NCBI RefSeq assembly: GCF_018141445.1
Contig: NZ_CP058649.1
Location: 825,001-889,000 of the forward strand
DNA length: 64,000 nt
Reading direction: 5' to 3'
From: Vallitalea pronyensis
GTDB lineage: Bacteria; Bacillota; Clostridia; Lachnospirales; Vallitaleaceae
In this document: piece after piece, positions 44,870-52,965 of the stretch
How the letters are laid out: each line of letters starts with the position of its first letter
How positions within the stretch are numbered: the stretch's first letter is position 1
The notes under the pieces: model-generated
The model's input: only the letters and a program-made list of their open reading frames with translations
What the model was told of the DNA's origin: nothing
The model's database searches: none
Program-made: the position numbers and the translations under genes

Positions 44870-45015
44870 CGCCAATCAAGGAAATTCCCAAGCTGTCCTA
44901 AGACGCATAAGCTTGGGAGTTTTCATTCATAACATGTAGCACATGGCATAAAGGAGGCAGGAATACAATGGATTCAGTCACAACACTTGTTGTTTAACGG
45001 TTAAAGGAGGTTCAA

Positions 45016-46101
45016 ATGGATAATTTTGCTGAAAGAATAAGGATGCATGTTGATCGTACGATCTTGGGAAAGGTCATTGCAGAAAATATACATAATGCTT
45101 TAGGAGCATTGGTTATTGGTGTTGACAGCACATTGGATAAACGTATTATAAACAAGCTTCAACAACTTGGATATGAAGAAATATGGGTATATAAAGATAA
45201 CGAAGATGAAAATAGAGATGATGATTCAACGGCATTAGAAGATGAGTTGTCACAAGATATAGAGATGAATAATGATGAACCCCATAAGATATATGCCATC
45301 ATCAAAAATAGTATTGAAAGTATGATGGAAAGTATTGAAGATGATAAACAAATAAGCTATAAAAAAATATATAGTATTTCGGATATGTTAATCCACAAAT
45401 TTAATGATCATGGTGACCTCTTACAGATGATTAAATACTTTAAGAGTATGGATAAAACAACGTATAGTCACTCGATTGTTGTGGGCCTTCTCTGCCTTAT
45501 GATGGGAAGATGGATGGATTTTAAAGAAACAAAGATTAGAGATTTGGTTTGTGCTGGATTATTGCACCATATTAAGGAAAGTAAGATGACCGAGAAATAT
45601 TTGAGTACCATGGATGACGGCACTTCTGAAAAGCTAAGAGACCCTAATGAATATGCTGAATTTGTGTATGAGAGCATGCAAAAGAATTTTGGTATGAATT
45701 TAGATATTACATTAGGGGTTTTGCAGCATCAAGAGAGGGAAGACGGTTCAGGGTATCCCATGGGATTAAAAGGCGAGCAAACCCATGAATTTGCCAAGAT
45801 TATTGCCATTGTCGATACCTATGATAACCTCATGTCCCAATATGTCTATGAGAATGAACAATCGGCTTTTAAGGTCTTAGAGATATTTTTTAATAACAGT
45901 TTTGGACTTTTTAGTCCGAAGTATTTACATGTGTTTCTTAATAATATTTCATATTTTCATTTAGGTGATATTGTCACCTTAAACACTGGAAAACAAGCAG
46001 AAGTTATCTTTATCAATACGAACTATATATCAAGACCCATTGTGAAAATGGATGATGTCTATATTGATTTGTTTGAGAACAAAGAGCTTGAAATTATGTA
46101 G
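45016..46101 (+). CDS. HD-GYP-type protein with degenerate metal site
   Basis: 361 residues, soluble. Residues ~145-290 align with HD-GYP cyclic-di-GMP phosphodiesterases: YSHSIVVGLLCLMMG, the cytosolic DLVCAGLLHHIKESKM, VLQHQEREDGSGYPMGLKGE and KIIAIVDTYDNLMS. Canonical HDxGK is replaced by H184-H185-IKES, and the canonical HHE by H238-Q239-E240, so at least two metal ligands are changed, although the GSGYP part is kept. The N-terminal ~140 residues include an acidic linker; the C-terminal ~70 residues resemble a small beta domain (GDIVTLNTGKQAEVIFINT). Start ATG 45016 with AAAGGAGG. It may bind c-di-GMP without cleaving it; this is inference. Confidence 0.85.
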   Translation: MDNFAERIRMHVDRTILGKVIAENIHNALGALVIGVDSTLDKRIINKLQQLGYEEIWVYKDNEDENRDDDSTALEDELSQDIEMNNDEPHKIYAIIKNSIESMMESIEDDKQISYKKIYSISDMLIHKFNDHGDLLQMIKYFKSMDKTTYSHSIVVGLLCLMMGRWMDFKETKIRDLVCAGLLHHIKESKMTEKYLSTMDDGTSEKLRDPNEYAEFVYESMQKNFGMNLDITLGVLQHQEREDGSGYPMGLKGEQTHEFAKIIAIVDTYDNLMSQYVYENEQSAFKVLEIFFNNSFGLFSPKYLHVFLNNISYFHLGDIVTLNTGKQAEVIFINTNYISRPIVKMDDVYIDLFENKELEIM

Positions 46102-46175
46102 TTAAGTTTTAACAATAGCTGTAGCTTTTAATGATTGAAAGGTCATATCAAGTATAATAAAAAAGGACAGGCATG

Positions 46176-46230
46176 AAGCATAAGTGGTTATGATAAGCCC
46201 GTACATAGGCTATCATAACCTTTTGCTTCT
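46176..46230 (+). terminator. Hairpin after the HD-GYP gene
   Basis: GGTTATGATA-AGCC ... GGC-TATCATAACC long stem extended by AAGCA/TGCTT. The T tract is poor. Confidence 0.5.
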
Positions 46231-46242
46231 GTTGATTTTCAA

Positions 46243-46300
46243 TTTAGGAAATAAGATAGGGGCGTTCTCATCTGTGTTGAGGCACTTCCCACAAGAATGA
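46243..46300. repeat. Family B repeat, partial copy B5
   Basis: GAAATAAGATAGGGGCGTTC then TCATCTGTGTTGAGGCACTT; related second-half sequence (TTTCCTAATAGGCAAATCTG) reappears at 46467-46486 beyond the family C element, as if C lies within B. Confidence 0.5.
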
Positions 46301-46311
46301 ACGTTATAACA

Positions 46312-46428
46312 GTCGTTCCAATAGTAAAGGGGAATATTACGTCAGCAGATTAAACGTCCGTGTTTAAACTGCTGAGCTCGCCGTCCGTGGCTCGCAGCTC
46401 CATATTCCCCTTTACTATTTCCACTCGG
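46312..46428. repeat. Family C GC-richer cloverleaf element, copy C1
   Basis: Perfect 18-bp outer stem (AATAGTAAAGGGGAATAT / complement) encloses GCAGATTAAAC ... GTTTAAACTGC and GAGCTCGCCGTCCGTGGCTC hairpins. The ~85-base core is nearly identical to the inverted copy at 59372-59490. Noticeably more GC-rich than the surroundings; no ORF. Confidence 0.85.
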
Positions 46429-46680
46429 TATTGTCAGCATGCCTTGTGTATGCATTTTTATGAGTGTTTCCTAATAGGCAAATCTGTTTTGCTAAAGGAG
46501 GCTTAGCAACATTGGCATATTTTGCATATAATTAGCCAATAATGTAGATACAGAAAAAGGTATATCATGCTTACAATGCCGCCAAACATCAAATGGATGG
46601 TTACTGCTTTACAAAGTAGTGGATAAGCGTTATAATAATAAAATGCGTAGGCGTCGTATATAAGCCCTTCATCAATGAAC

Positions 46681-46789
46681 TTCTTCAATTTATAATGTAG
46701 TCTTTTGGTAAAATAATGGGAGTCTATTAGCACGCTATTTTTTTGTCAAAAAAGATATGGAAACAAGGTCTACATTATAAGTTGAAGAA
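46681..46789. repeat. 22-bp inverted repeat upstream of ileS
   Basis: 46681-46702 and 46768-46789 are complementary at 21 of 22 positions, 65 bases apart. A reverse-strand frame here lacks an RBS. The remaining leader to ileS (46790-46980) contains no T-box sequence that I can recognise. Confidence 0.6.
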
Positions 46790-46993
46790 ACAGGATGTAA
46801 GGGCTTGACTGCCATTCTCATTTATACCCTCGATCATGAGAGATTGGTAGCTTGTCAGTTATGAGCTGCATTGAATAAAGACAATCTATACCCACGAACC
46901 TATAGGAACATTCATGATAGCATGATGTGTGTCAGGTGAAAGCTGTGGATGTAGTTAGAAAGAGGAATCTTATAAAAATTAGGAGGTATAGCG

Positions 46994-49900
46994 GTGTACA
47001 AGAAAGTATCGACGGATCTTAATTTTCAAGACCGTGAAAAAGAAATCCTAGCATTTTGGAATGATCATGATATTTTTAAGAAAAGTATAGCATTAAGAAA
47101 GGATGGACCAACGTATACATTCTATGATGGGCCACCAACGGCTAATGGTAAGCCCCATATTGGACATGTTCTTACCCGTGTTATTAAAGATTTAATTCCA
47201 AGATACCGTACCATGAAAGGGTACAAAGTCCTTCGTAAAGCTGGATGGGATACCCATGGTCTTCCAGTAGAGCTTGAAGTTGAAAAGGCTTTAGGTCTTG
47301 ATGGAAAAGAGCAGATTGAAGAATATGGGCTAGAACCATTTATTGAAAAGTGTAAAGAAAGTGTTTGGAAATACAAAGGCATGTGGGAAGATTTCAGTGG
47401 CACCGTTGGATTTTGGGCGGATATGGATGATCCTTATGTGACGTATCATAACGAGTATATTGAATCAATCTGGTGGATTTTGAAGCAGATTTGGGAAAAA
47501 GATTTACTCTACAAAGGACATAAAATTGTGCCTTATTGTCCTCGTTGTGGGACGCCTCTGTCCAGTCATGAGGTAGCACAAGGTTATAAAGATGTGAAGG
47601 AAAAGTCCGTTGTGGCTAAGTTCAAGGTAAAAGATGAAGAGAATGTATACATTCTAGCTTGGACAACAACACCTTGGACATTGCCATCTAACGTGGCTCT
47701 ATCCGTTAATCCTGTTGAGACGTACATTAAAGCAAAAGTGAATGATGAATACTTTATTCTTGCTGAAGCACTAGCGGAAAAAGTTCTAGGAGAAACCTAT
47801 GAGGTTATCCAGACGTATACAGGTAAAGACTTAGAATATACAGCCTATGAACCGTTATTTGATTTTGCAAAACCAGACCAAAAGGCTCATTATGTAGCCT
47901 GTGCTGATTTTGTTACCTTATCCGATGGTACAGGCGTGGTGCATACGGCACCTGCATTTGGTGAAGATGATGCGCAAGTGGGACGTAAGTACGGTTTACC
48001 TTTCGTTCAACTGGTGAATGAGCAGGGTGAATTTGTGGAAGCTGTAACACCTTGGAAAGGTATCTTTGTGAAGAAAGCTGATCCAATGATCATTGATTAC
48101 CTTGAGGAAAAGGGTTTATTATTCCATGCCCTTGATTATGAGCATTCCTATCCCTATTGTTGGCGATGTGATACAGCTCTTCTCTATTATGCAAGAGATA
48201 CTTGGTTTATTAAAATGACAGAGATTCGTGATCAATTAATTAAAAACAATGATCAGATCAATTGGTTACCAGAAGCCATTGGTACAAAGCGTTTTGGTAA
48301 CTGGTTAGAAAATGTAATGGATTGGGGCTTAAGCCGTGACCGCTATTGGGGTACACCTCTTAATATCTGGGAATGTGATTGTGGTCATCGTCATGCCATT
48401 GGCAGTATAGAAGAGTTAAAGAGCATGAGTGATAATTGTCCAGATGATATTGAACTGCATCGTCCCTACATTGATGACGTTCTTATTAACTGTCCAGAAT
48501 GTAATGGAAAAATGAAGCGTGCATCACCTGTTATTGACTGTTGGTTTGATTCTGGGGCGATGCCTTATGCCCAATGGCATTATCCATTTGAAAATAAAGA
48601 GATTTTTGAAGACAATTTCCCTGCAGATTTTATCAGTGAAGCGGTAGACCAGACCAGAGGTTGGTTCTATTCCTTACTGGCCATCTCCACATTATTGTTT
48701 GATAAACCTGCATTTAAAAATGTCATCGTTCTAGGTCTTGTACAGGATGAGAATGGGCAAAAGATGTCCAAGTCAAAAGGCAATGCAGTAGACCCTTTTG
48801 AAGCCCTTAGCCGACATGGAGCAGATGCAGTCAGATGGTATTTCTATAATAATAGTGCCCCATGGCTGCCGAATAAGTTCTACGATAATGCTGTTATCGA
48901 GGGACAACGTAAATTCATGGGTACGTTTTGGAATACCTATGCTTTCTATGTGTTATATGCCAATATTGATGGCTTTAATCCGTCGCAATACACATTAGAA
49001 TACGATAAGCTGCCACTTATGGATAAATGGTTATTATCCAAATTAAATACATTGATTAAAACAGTAGATACGAATCTTGGCAACTATCTGATTACAGAAT
49101 CATCTAGAGCCATCCAAGAATTTGTGGATGACCTAAGTAACTGGTATGTAAGAAGAAGCCGTGAGCGTTTCTGGCAAAAGGATATGCCTCAGGATAAAGT
49201 GAATGCTTATATGACACTATATACAGCTTTATCAACTTTGGCTAAAGTTTCTGCACCTTTTGTACCATTTATGGCAGATGAAATCTACCTTAATCTGGAG
49301 AGCCCATTCTATGACCATGCTCCTGAAAGTGTTCATTTATGTGACTTCCCAGAAGTGAATGAAGACCTGATTGATTTAGACCTAGAGAAAAACATGGACC
49401 TTGTCCTTCGTATTGTTGTGAATGGACGTGCTTGCCGTAATAGTGCCAACATCAAGAACAGACAACCTATTGGTAAGATGTATGTGAAGTCATCAGAAGG
49501 CTTAAGCGAGATGTACAAAGCCATTATTTCGGAAGAGCTGAATATAAAAGAAGTGTTATTTACAGAAGATGTAAGAGCCTTCACCACCTATTCTTTCAAG
49601 CCCCAGCTTAAGACCGTTGGTCCTAAGTATGGTAAGCTAATTCCTCAGATTAAAAAAGGATTAATGGATAGTGACGGTAATGGGTTGATGGATGAATTAA
49701 AAGCAAACGGTTTGGTAAAATTGACAATTGGTGATACCCTTGTGTCATTAGCTGAAGAAGATTTACTCATTGAATCAGCTCAGAAACCGGGCTATGAATC
49801 CTTAACAGATCGACATGTAACAGTGGTTCTAGATACGAACCTCTCCGATGCATTAATTGAAGAAGGTTATGTAAGAGAGGTCATCAGTAAGATTCAGACC

Positions 49901-50113
49901 ATGAGAAAAGAAGCGGATTTTGAGGTAACGGATCATATTCGCATCTACGCTGGGGATAACGATAAACTGATGAAAATCATTGAAGAGAATAAACAAGTTA
50001 TCTTATCTGAGACATTAGCAGATTCCTTTGTTGAAAAGGTTTCACAAGAAGCTTATGAAAAAACATGGAATATTAATGGCGAGAAGTTAAATCTGGCAGT
50101 AGAAAGAGTATAA
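46994..50113 (+). CDS. ileS: Isoleucyl-tRNA synthetase, long (type 2-like)
   Basis: Charges tRNA-Ile. 1039 residues. Class I signatures: PTANGKPHIGHVLTR with HIGH at 55-58, and KMSKS in DENGQKMSKSKGN (about 590). Editing-domain segments VLAWTTTPWTLPSNVALS-like (AWTTTPWTLPSNVALSVNP) and DGTGVVHTAPAFGEDD are present. The N-terminus (FQDREKEILAFWNDHDIFKK) and the ~100 extra residues relative to the ~930-residue bacterial form fit the eukaryote-like IleS type 2, known for reduced mupirocin sensitivity; this subtype call is by length and sequence flavour. The start is GTG 46994 with AGGAGG 7 bases upstream. Confidence 0.95.
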   Translation: MYKKVSTDLNFQDREKEILAFWNDHDIFKKSIALRKDGPTYTFYDGPPTANGKPHIGHVLTRVIKDLIPRYRTMKGYKVLRKAGWDTHGLPVELEVEKALGLDGKEQIEEYGLEPFIEKCKESVWKYKGMWEDFSGTVGFWADMDDPYVTYHNEYIESIWWILKQIWEKDLLYKGHKIVPYCPRCGTPLSSHEVAQGYKDVKEKSVVAKFKVKDEENVYILAWTTTPWTLPSNVALSVNPVETYIKAKVNDEYFILAEALAEKVLGETYEVIQTYTGKDLEYTAYEPLFDFAKPDQKAHYVACADFVTLSDGTGVVHTAPAFGEDDAQVGRKYGLPFVQLVNEQGEFVEAVTPWKGIFVKKADPMIIDYLEEKGLLFHALDYEHSYPYCWRCDTALLYYARDTWFIKMTEIRDQLIKNNDQINWLPEAIGTKRFGNWLENVMDWGLSRDRYWGTPLNIWECDCGHRHAIGSIEELKSMSDNCPDDIELHRPYIDDVLINCPECNGKMKRASPVIDCWFDSGAMPYAQWHYPFENKEIFEDNFPADFISEAVDQTRGWFYSLLAISTLLFDKPAFKNVIVLGLVQDENGQKMSKSKGNAVDPFEALSRHGADAVRWYFYNNSAPWLPNKFYDNAVIEGQRKFMGTFWNTYAFYVLYANIDGFNPSQYTLEYDKLPLMDKWLLSKLNTLIKTVDTNLGNYLITESSRAIQEFVDDLSNWYVRRSRERFWQKDMPQDKVNAYMTLYTALSTLAKVSAPFVPFMADEIYLNLESPFYDHAPESVHLCDFPEVNEDLIDLDLEKNMDLVLRIVVNGRACRNSANIKNRQPIGKMYVKSSEGLSEMYKAIISEELNIKEVLFTEDVRAFTTYSFKPQLKTVGPKYGKLIPQIKKGLMDSDGNGLMDELKANGLVKLTIGDTLVSLAEEDLLIESAQKPGYESLTDRHVTVVLDTNLSDALIEEGYVREVISKIQTMRKEADFEVTDHIRIYAGDNDKLMKIIEENKQVILSETLADSFVEKVSQEAYEKTWNINGEKLNLAVERV

Positions 50114-50136
50114 GATACACAATACCTAAAGATAAT

Positions 50137-50163
50137 GGGGATGTCATGAGACATCCCCAATTC
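50137..50163 (+). terminator. Terminator after ileS
   Basis: Perfect 9-bp GGGGATGTC-ATGA-GACATCCCC (50137-50158), then AATTCTTATCTT. Confidence 0.8.
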
Positions 50164-50164
50164 T

Positions 50165-50372
50165 TATCTTATTAGGAAAGTTCTCAATGTAACAGTTGAG
50201 ATAGAAGCGTTCTCATCTGAACTAAGGAAATTTTCCTAACGCAACAACTTGCTTGGCAAGACGCCACATAGTCACTTTGTTCTCTTATAGGAAAGTTATC
50301 ATTTGTGTTAATGAAATTTTCCTAACGGACAAATCCCCTTTGCGGAACGAGGCGTAGCCTCTTTTGTTCTGA
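50165..50372. repeat. Family B repeat, copy B4 (tandem, two units)
   Basis: The first unit has inner stem AGTTGAGAT/ATCTGAACT with the same AGAAGCGTT loop as B1, but a completely different, still complementary, stem. The second unit ends with GGACAAATCCCCTTTGCGGA and ACGAGGCGTAGCCTC, as in B1. Between convergent ileS and the metallopeptidase gene. Confidence 0.75.
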
Positions 50373-50375
50373 CCT

Positions 50376-52451
50376 TTAACGATCAAATAAGTCGTTAATA
50401 TAATCTTCCCAGGTGATGATTTCATAGGTAAAATCAACGGTACCTTTTTTGCCGATAGGTGCAGGGTACCAGACGATCATGTAGTTCGTGCCTGTTATGA
50501 AGAAAGATTTTAATTTAATAGAATCTTTTTCTGTAATGTTAAAGGGATTCACACTATGTACATTATAGAATTTTAATGAACCTAATTTTTTCTCGTTGAT
50601 GAATGTCACAGCGTATTCTACTTTGGTATCTTGAATCTGATCAATACTTAGGAATCCTTCTAATGAATCACAATTATGGCTATAGCCGATTTCATCTATG
50701 GCAATGTTGTCAATGAACCAGCCCGTATCGTTGTAACCAGCGTCCGTCATGTATCTAAAACCTACCAATACTTCCTGACCAGCATAGGTGGATAAATCAA
50801 AGGATTCGCTGCCCCAAGCTTGATCATTTCTGGATAAGCCAGGTAAATTGTTATAGATTTGAGGTGCTTGGTCATTCAATGGGAAGGTATCTTGACCAAC
50901 GGTGTTTTCATTAGCAAGACTTGTCCATGTGTTGCCGTTATCTGTGGATACTTGAACCATGCCTGCATCCCACATAGGTTCTATATCAACAAAGGTATCA
51001 AAGGTAAGCACAGGACTTGATGCACCTGTTAAATCTGCTTTAAAGATTAATTGGTTATCCATGAGATGACCGTTATTACCCCAAAGAACCGTACCTTTTA
51101 CAGGGTCTTCTTTGACTTGCCAAGGGATTGGCATGAATTCGATACCGTTGATTTTTATGTTGTGGATTGGACCATCAGCTTGGAGTACCTTGTAATCTGC
51201 TCCCCATGCAGGAACACCATCTTTATCAAAAGCAAGAGCGGATTCAAAATTAACATTCACATCGATACTGTCAAAATAGTAATCGCCCCAACCTGGAAGG
51301 AAAGTATCAATAGCAACAGCTATGCTAAAACGTCTAAATAACTCTTCAAAATCATAATCTTCACCTGCTTGGGCCAGCACTTCATTAACACTTTCAATCC
51401 CTTGCTTTTCGTTTCTGGCTAAAGTTTTAATAAAATCTTCACCAAGGGCGTCTTTGATATAGAGTTGAAGGAGATAGGCTTGACCATAGTCCGATAATGT
51501 TTCAGGACCGGTTGCTGCATCACCATGTTCATCCCAAGTCACTAAGGAATTCTCAGGCTTGTCTATGAATGCATTCACATGTGATTGTGGATGCGTACCG
51601 AAGCACAAGTATTCAGCGAAATCAGACATACCTTCATTCAGCCAAGTTTCTTCAGAAGAATCGTTATCGTCATGAATGAGATGCTGGAACTCATGGGCAA
51701 CGGTACCAAACCATTCATCTAATCTTTCAGCCCAACTTCTTGCTGTTAGATTAATCACGTTACGATCAAAATAATCTTGATATCCTGGTGCATAGAAACC
51801 AGCTATAATAAGTGGATAACTTGGATTATGATAATATGTATCTCGGATGTTATCGACCAATAGGATAACGCGCTCTACGCCATCTTCTGCCACATAATAA
51901 TCAGGTTCTAAGCCGATCATACCTGGAAGGGTTGCATGGTTACCAGTATGTGAATCCGTATCTCCAAAAAAGTCTGTATCCTTGGGATAGATGGTTTTAT
52001 CAAAAACATCTACCACACGGTCCACTTGTTCTTGGGTGATTTCAGGTGTTGGACGATCATCAGGATATGTCAGGTCATCCGCTATCCATACTTCAATATG
52101 TTGACCTATGCCACGAAGGGTGTATGTTTTTAGGTAAGGAGAGCCAAGTTCATCATGACCGAGGAATATTTTATTTCCCCCATTAAAAGTGAAATTACCA
52201 TTTTCCACAACTTTGGAGCGCATAAGGTTTATGTCATTTCTTTCAGCGAAGGATCGGATTTGCTTGTTTAATTCTTCCATAAAATCAGGATCTTTTTGGT
52301 TTGCTCTTAGTCTAGGACCAATATCGATAACATCGCCATAACGATTTGTGTCCCACTCATCTTCGACAGCTGCACTTACATAGGTTACATTAATGGCAAA
52401 CAGCATACTTAATGTAAGTACCAAACTTAATACAATTTTAGTTCTTTTCAT
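50376..52451 (-). CDS. Secreted HExxH zinc metallopeptidase (M30/M6-like)
   Basis: 691-residue exported protease. Signal peptide (TKIVLSLVLTLSMLFAINVT, cleavage near YVSAA). The zinc site HEFQH in WFGTVAHEFQHLIHDD (about residue 255) with the downstream Glu in ETWLNEGMSDFAEYL fits a gluzincin-type peptidase resembling hyicolysin-like M30 enzymes. The C-terminal half has a beta-sandwich like that of immune-inhibitor-A/M6 proteins (TDNGNTWTSLANENTVGQD ... GFRYMTDAGYNDTGWFIDNI). It probably degrades extracellular protein. The reverse-strand start ATG 52451 has AAGGAGG upstream. The precise MEROPS family is uncertain. Confidence 0.88.
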   Translation of the reverse strand: MKRTKIVLSLVLTLSMLFAINVTYVSAAVEDEWDTNRYGDVIDIGPRLRANQKDPDFMEELNKQIRSFAERNDINLMRSKVVENGNFTFNGGNKIFLGHDELGSPYLKTYTLRGIGQHIEVWIADDLTYPDDRPTPEITQEQVDRVVDVFDKTIYPKDTDFFGDTDSHTGNHATLPGMIGLEPDYYVAEDGVERVILLVDNIRDTYYHNPSYPLIIAGFYAPGYQDYFDRNVINLTARSWAERLDEWFGTVAHEFQHLIHDDNDSSEETWLNEGMSDFAEYLCFGTHPQSHVNAFIDKPENSLVTWDEHGDAATGPETLSDYGQAYLLQLYIKDALGEDFIKTLARNEKQGIESVNEVLAQAGEDYDFEELFRRFSIAVAIDTFLPGWGDYYFDSIDVNVNFESALAFDKDGVPAWGADYKVLQADGPIHNIKINGIEFMPIPWQVKEDPVKGTVLWGNNGHLMDNQLIFKADLTGASSPVLTFDTFVDIEPMWDAGMVQVSTDNGNTWTSLANENTVGQDTFPLNDQAPQIYNNLPGLSRNDQAWGSESFDLSTYAGQEVLVGFRYMTDAGYNDTGWFIDNIAIDEIGYSHNCDSLEGFLSIDQIQDTKVEYAVTFINEKKLGSLKFYNVHSVNPFNITEKDSIKLKSFFITGTNYMIVWYPAPIGKKGTVDFTYEIITWEDYINDLFDR

Positions 52452-52965
52452 TACAAAATCCTCCTTAGTATATTTTCTAGGGTATTATCCAAGACAGCGT
52501 CTATAAGATAGACATATGTTTTTGCACAGGACAAGCCCCTAATATAATATATATGACAGAAGTGCTTAAAATAGTACATATTAACTCGAATTTTATGATA
52601 AATTAACGATTAATTAGAAAACGCTTTATATTCAAAAGATAAACCTTTATATATGCATTACAAATTAAATACATAAATTAATATATGTAATTATATAGGT
52701 GGTTTTATTATATTAAAGCATTAAATAAATAGAAAATTTACAAATTTTTACAATTACATTCTCTCCGTTTACCTTGGATATACAGTATGCTTTTTTTAGA
52801 GAATCCATAAATGACCATGTTGCCTTCTGATTATTTTATATAACATTAGAAATATTTATAGATTATAAGTAAAAAATCCATATGTTAGGCATAATATGTA
52901 AAGAGTAATGGTGAATGAGAAGGATATAAACGTCATATAGAGATAAAAAGAGAGGGATGATGTTA
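52452..52965. other. 514-base AT-rich divergent intergenic region
   Basis: Between the divergent metallopeptidase and glgP starts. Extremely AT-rich around 52560-52760; presumably carries both promoters, but I can name no convincing box, repeat or ORF in it. Confidence 0.6.

Noticed and set aside
46503..46733. Reverse-strand 76-codon frame rich in Tyr/Leu upstream of ileS
   Set aside because: GTG start without Shine-Dalgarno sequence and it starts next to an inverted repeat; composition looks like translated AT-rich spacer.
46102..46993. Possible T-box riboswitch for ileS
   Set aside because: I looked for the T-box core (GGGTGGNACCGCG) and a terminator/antiterminator pair and could not find them; the inverted repeats present belong to families B/C or are isolated.
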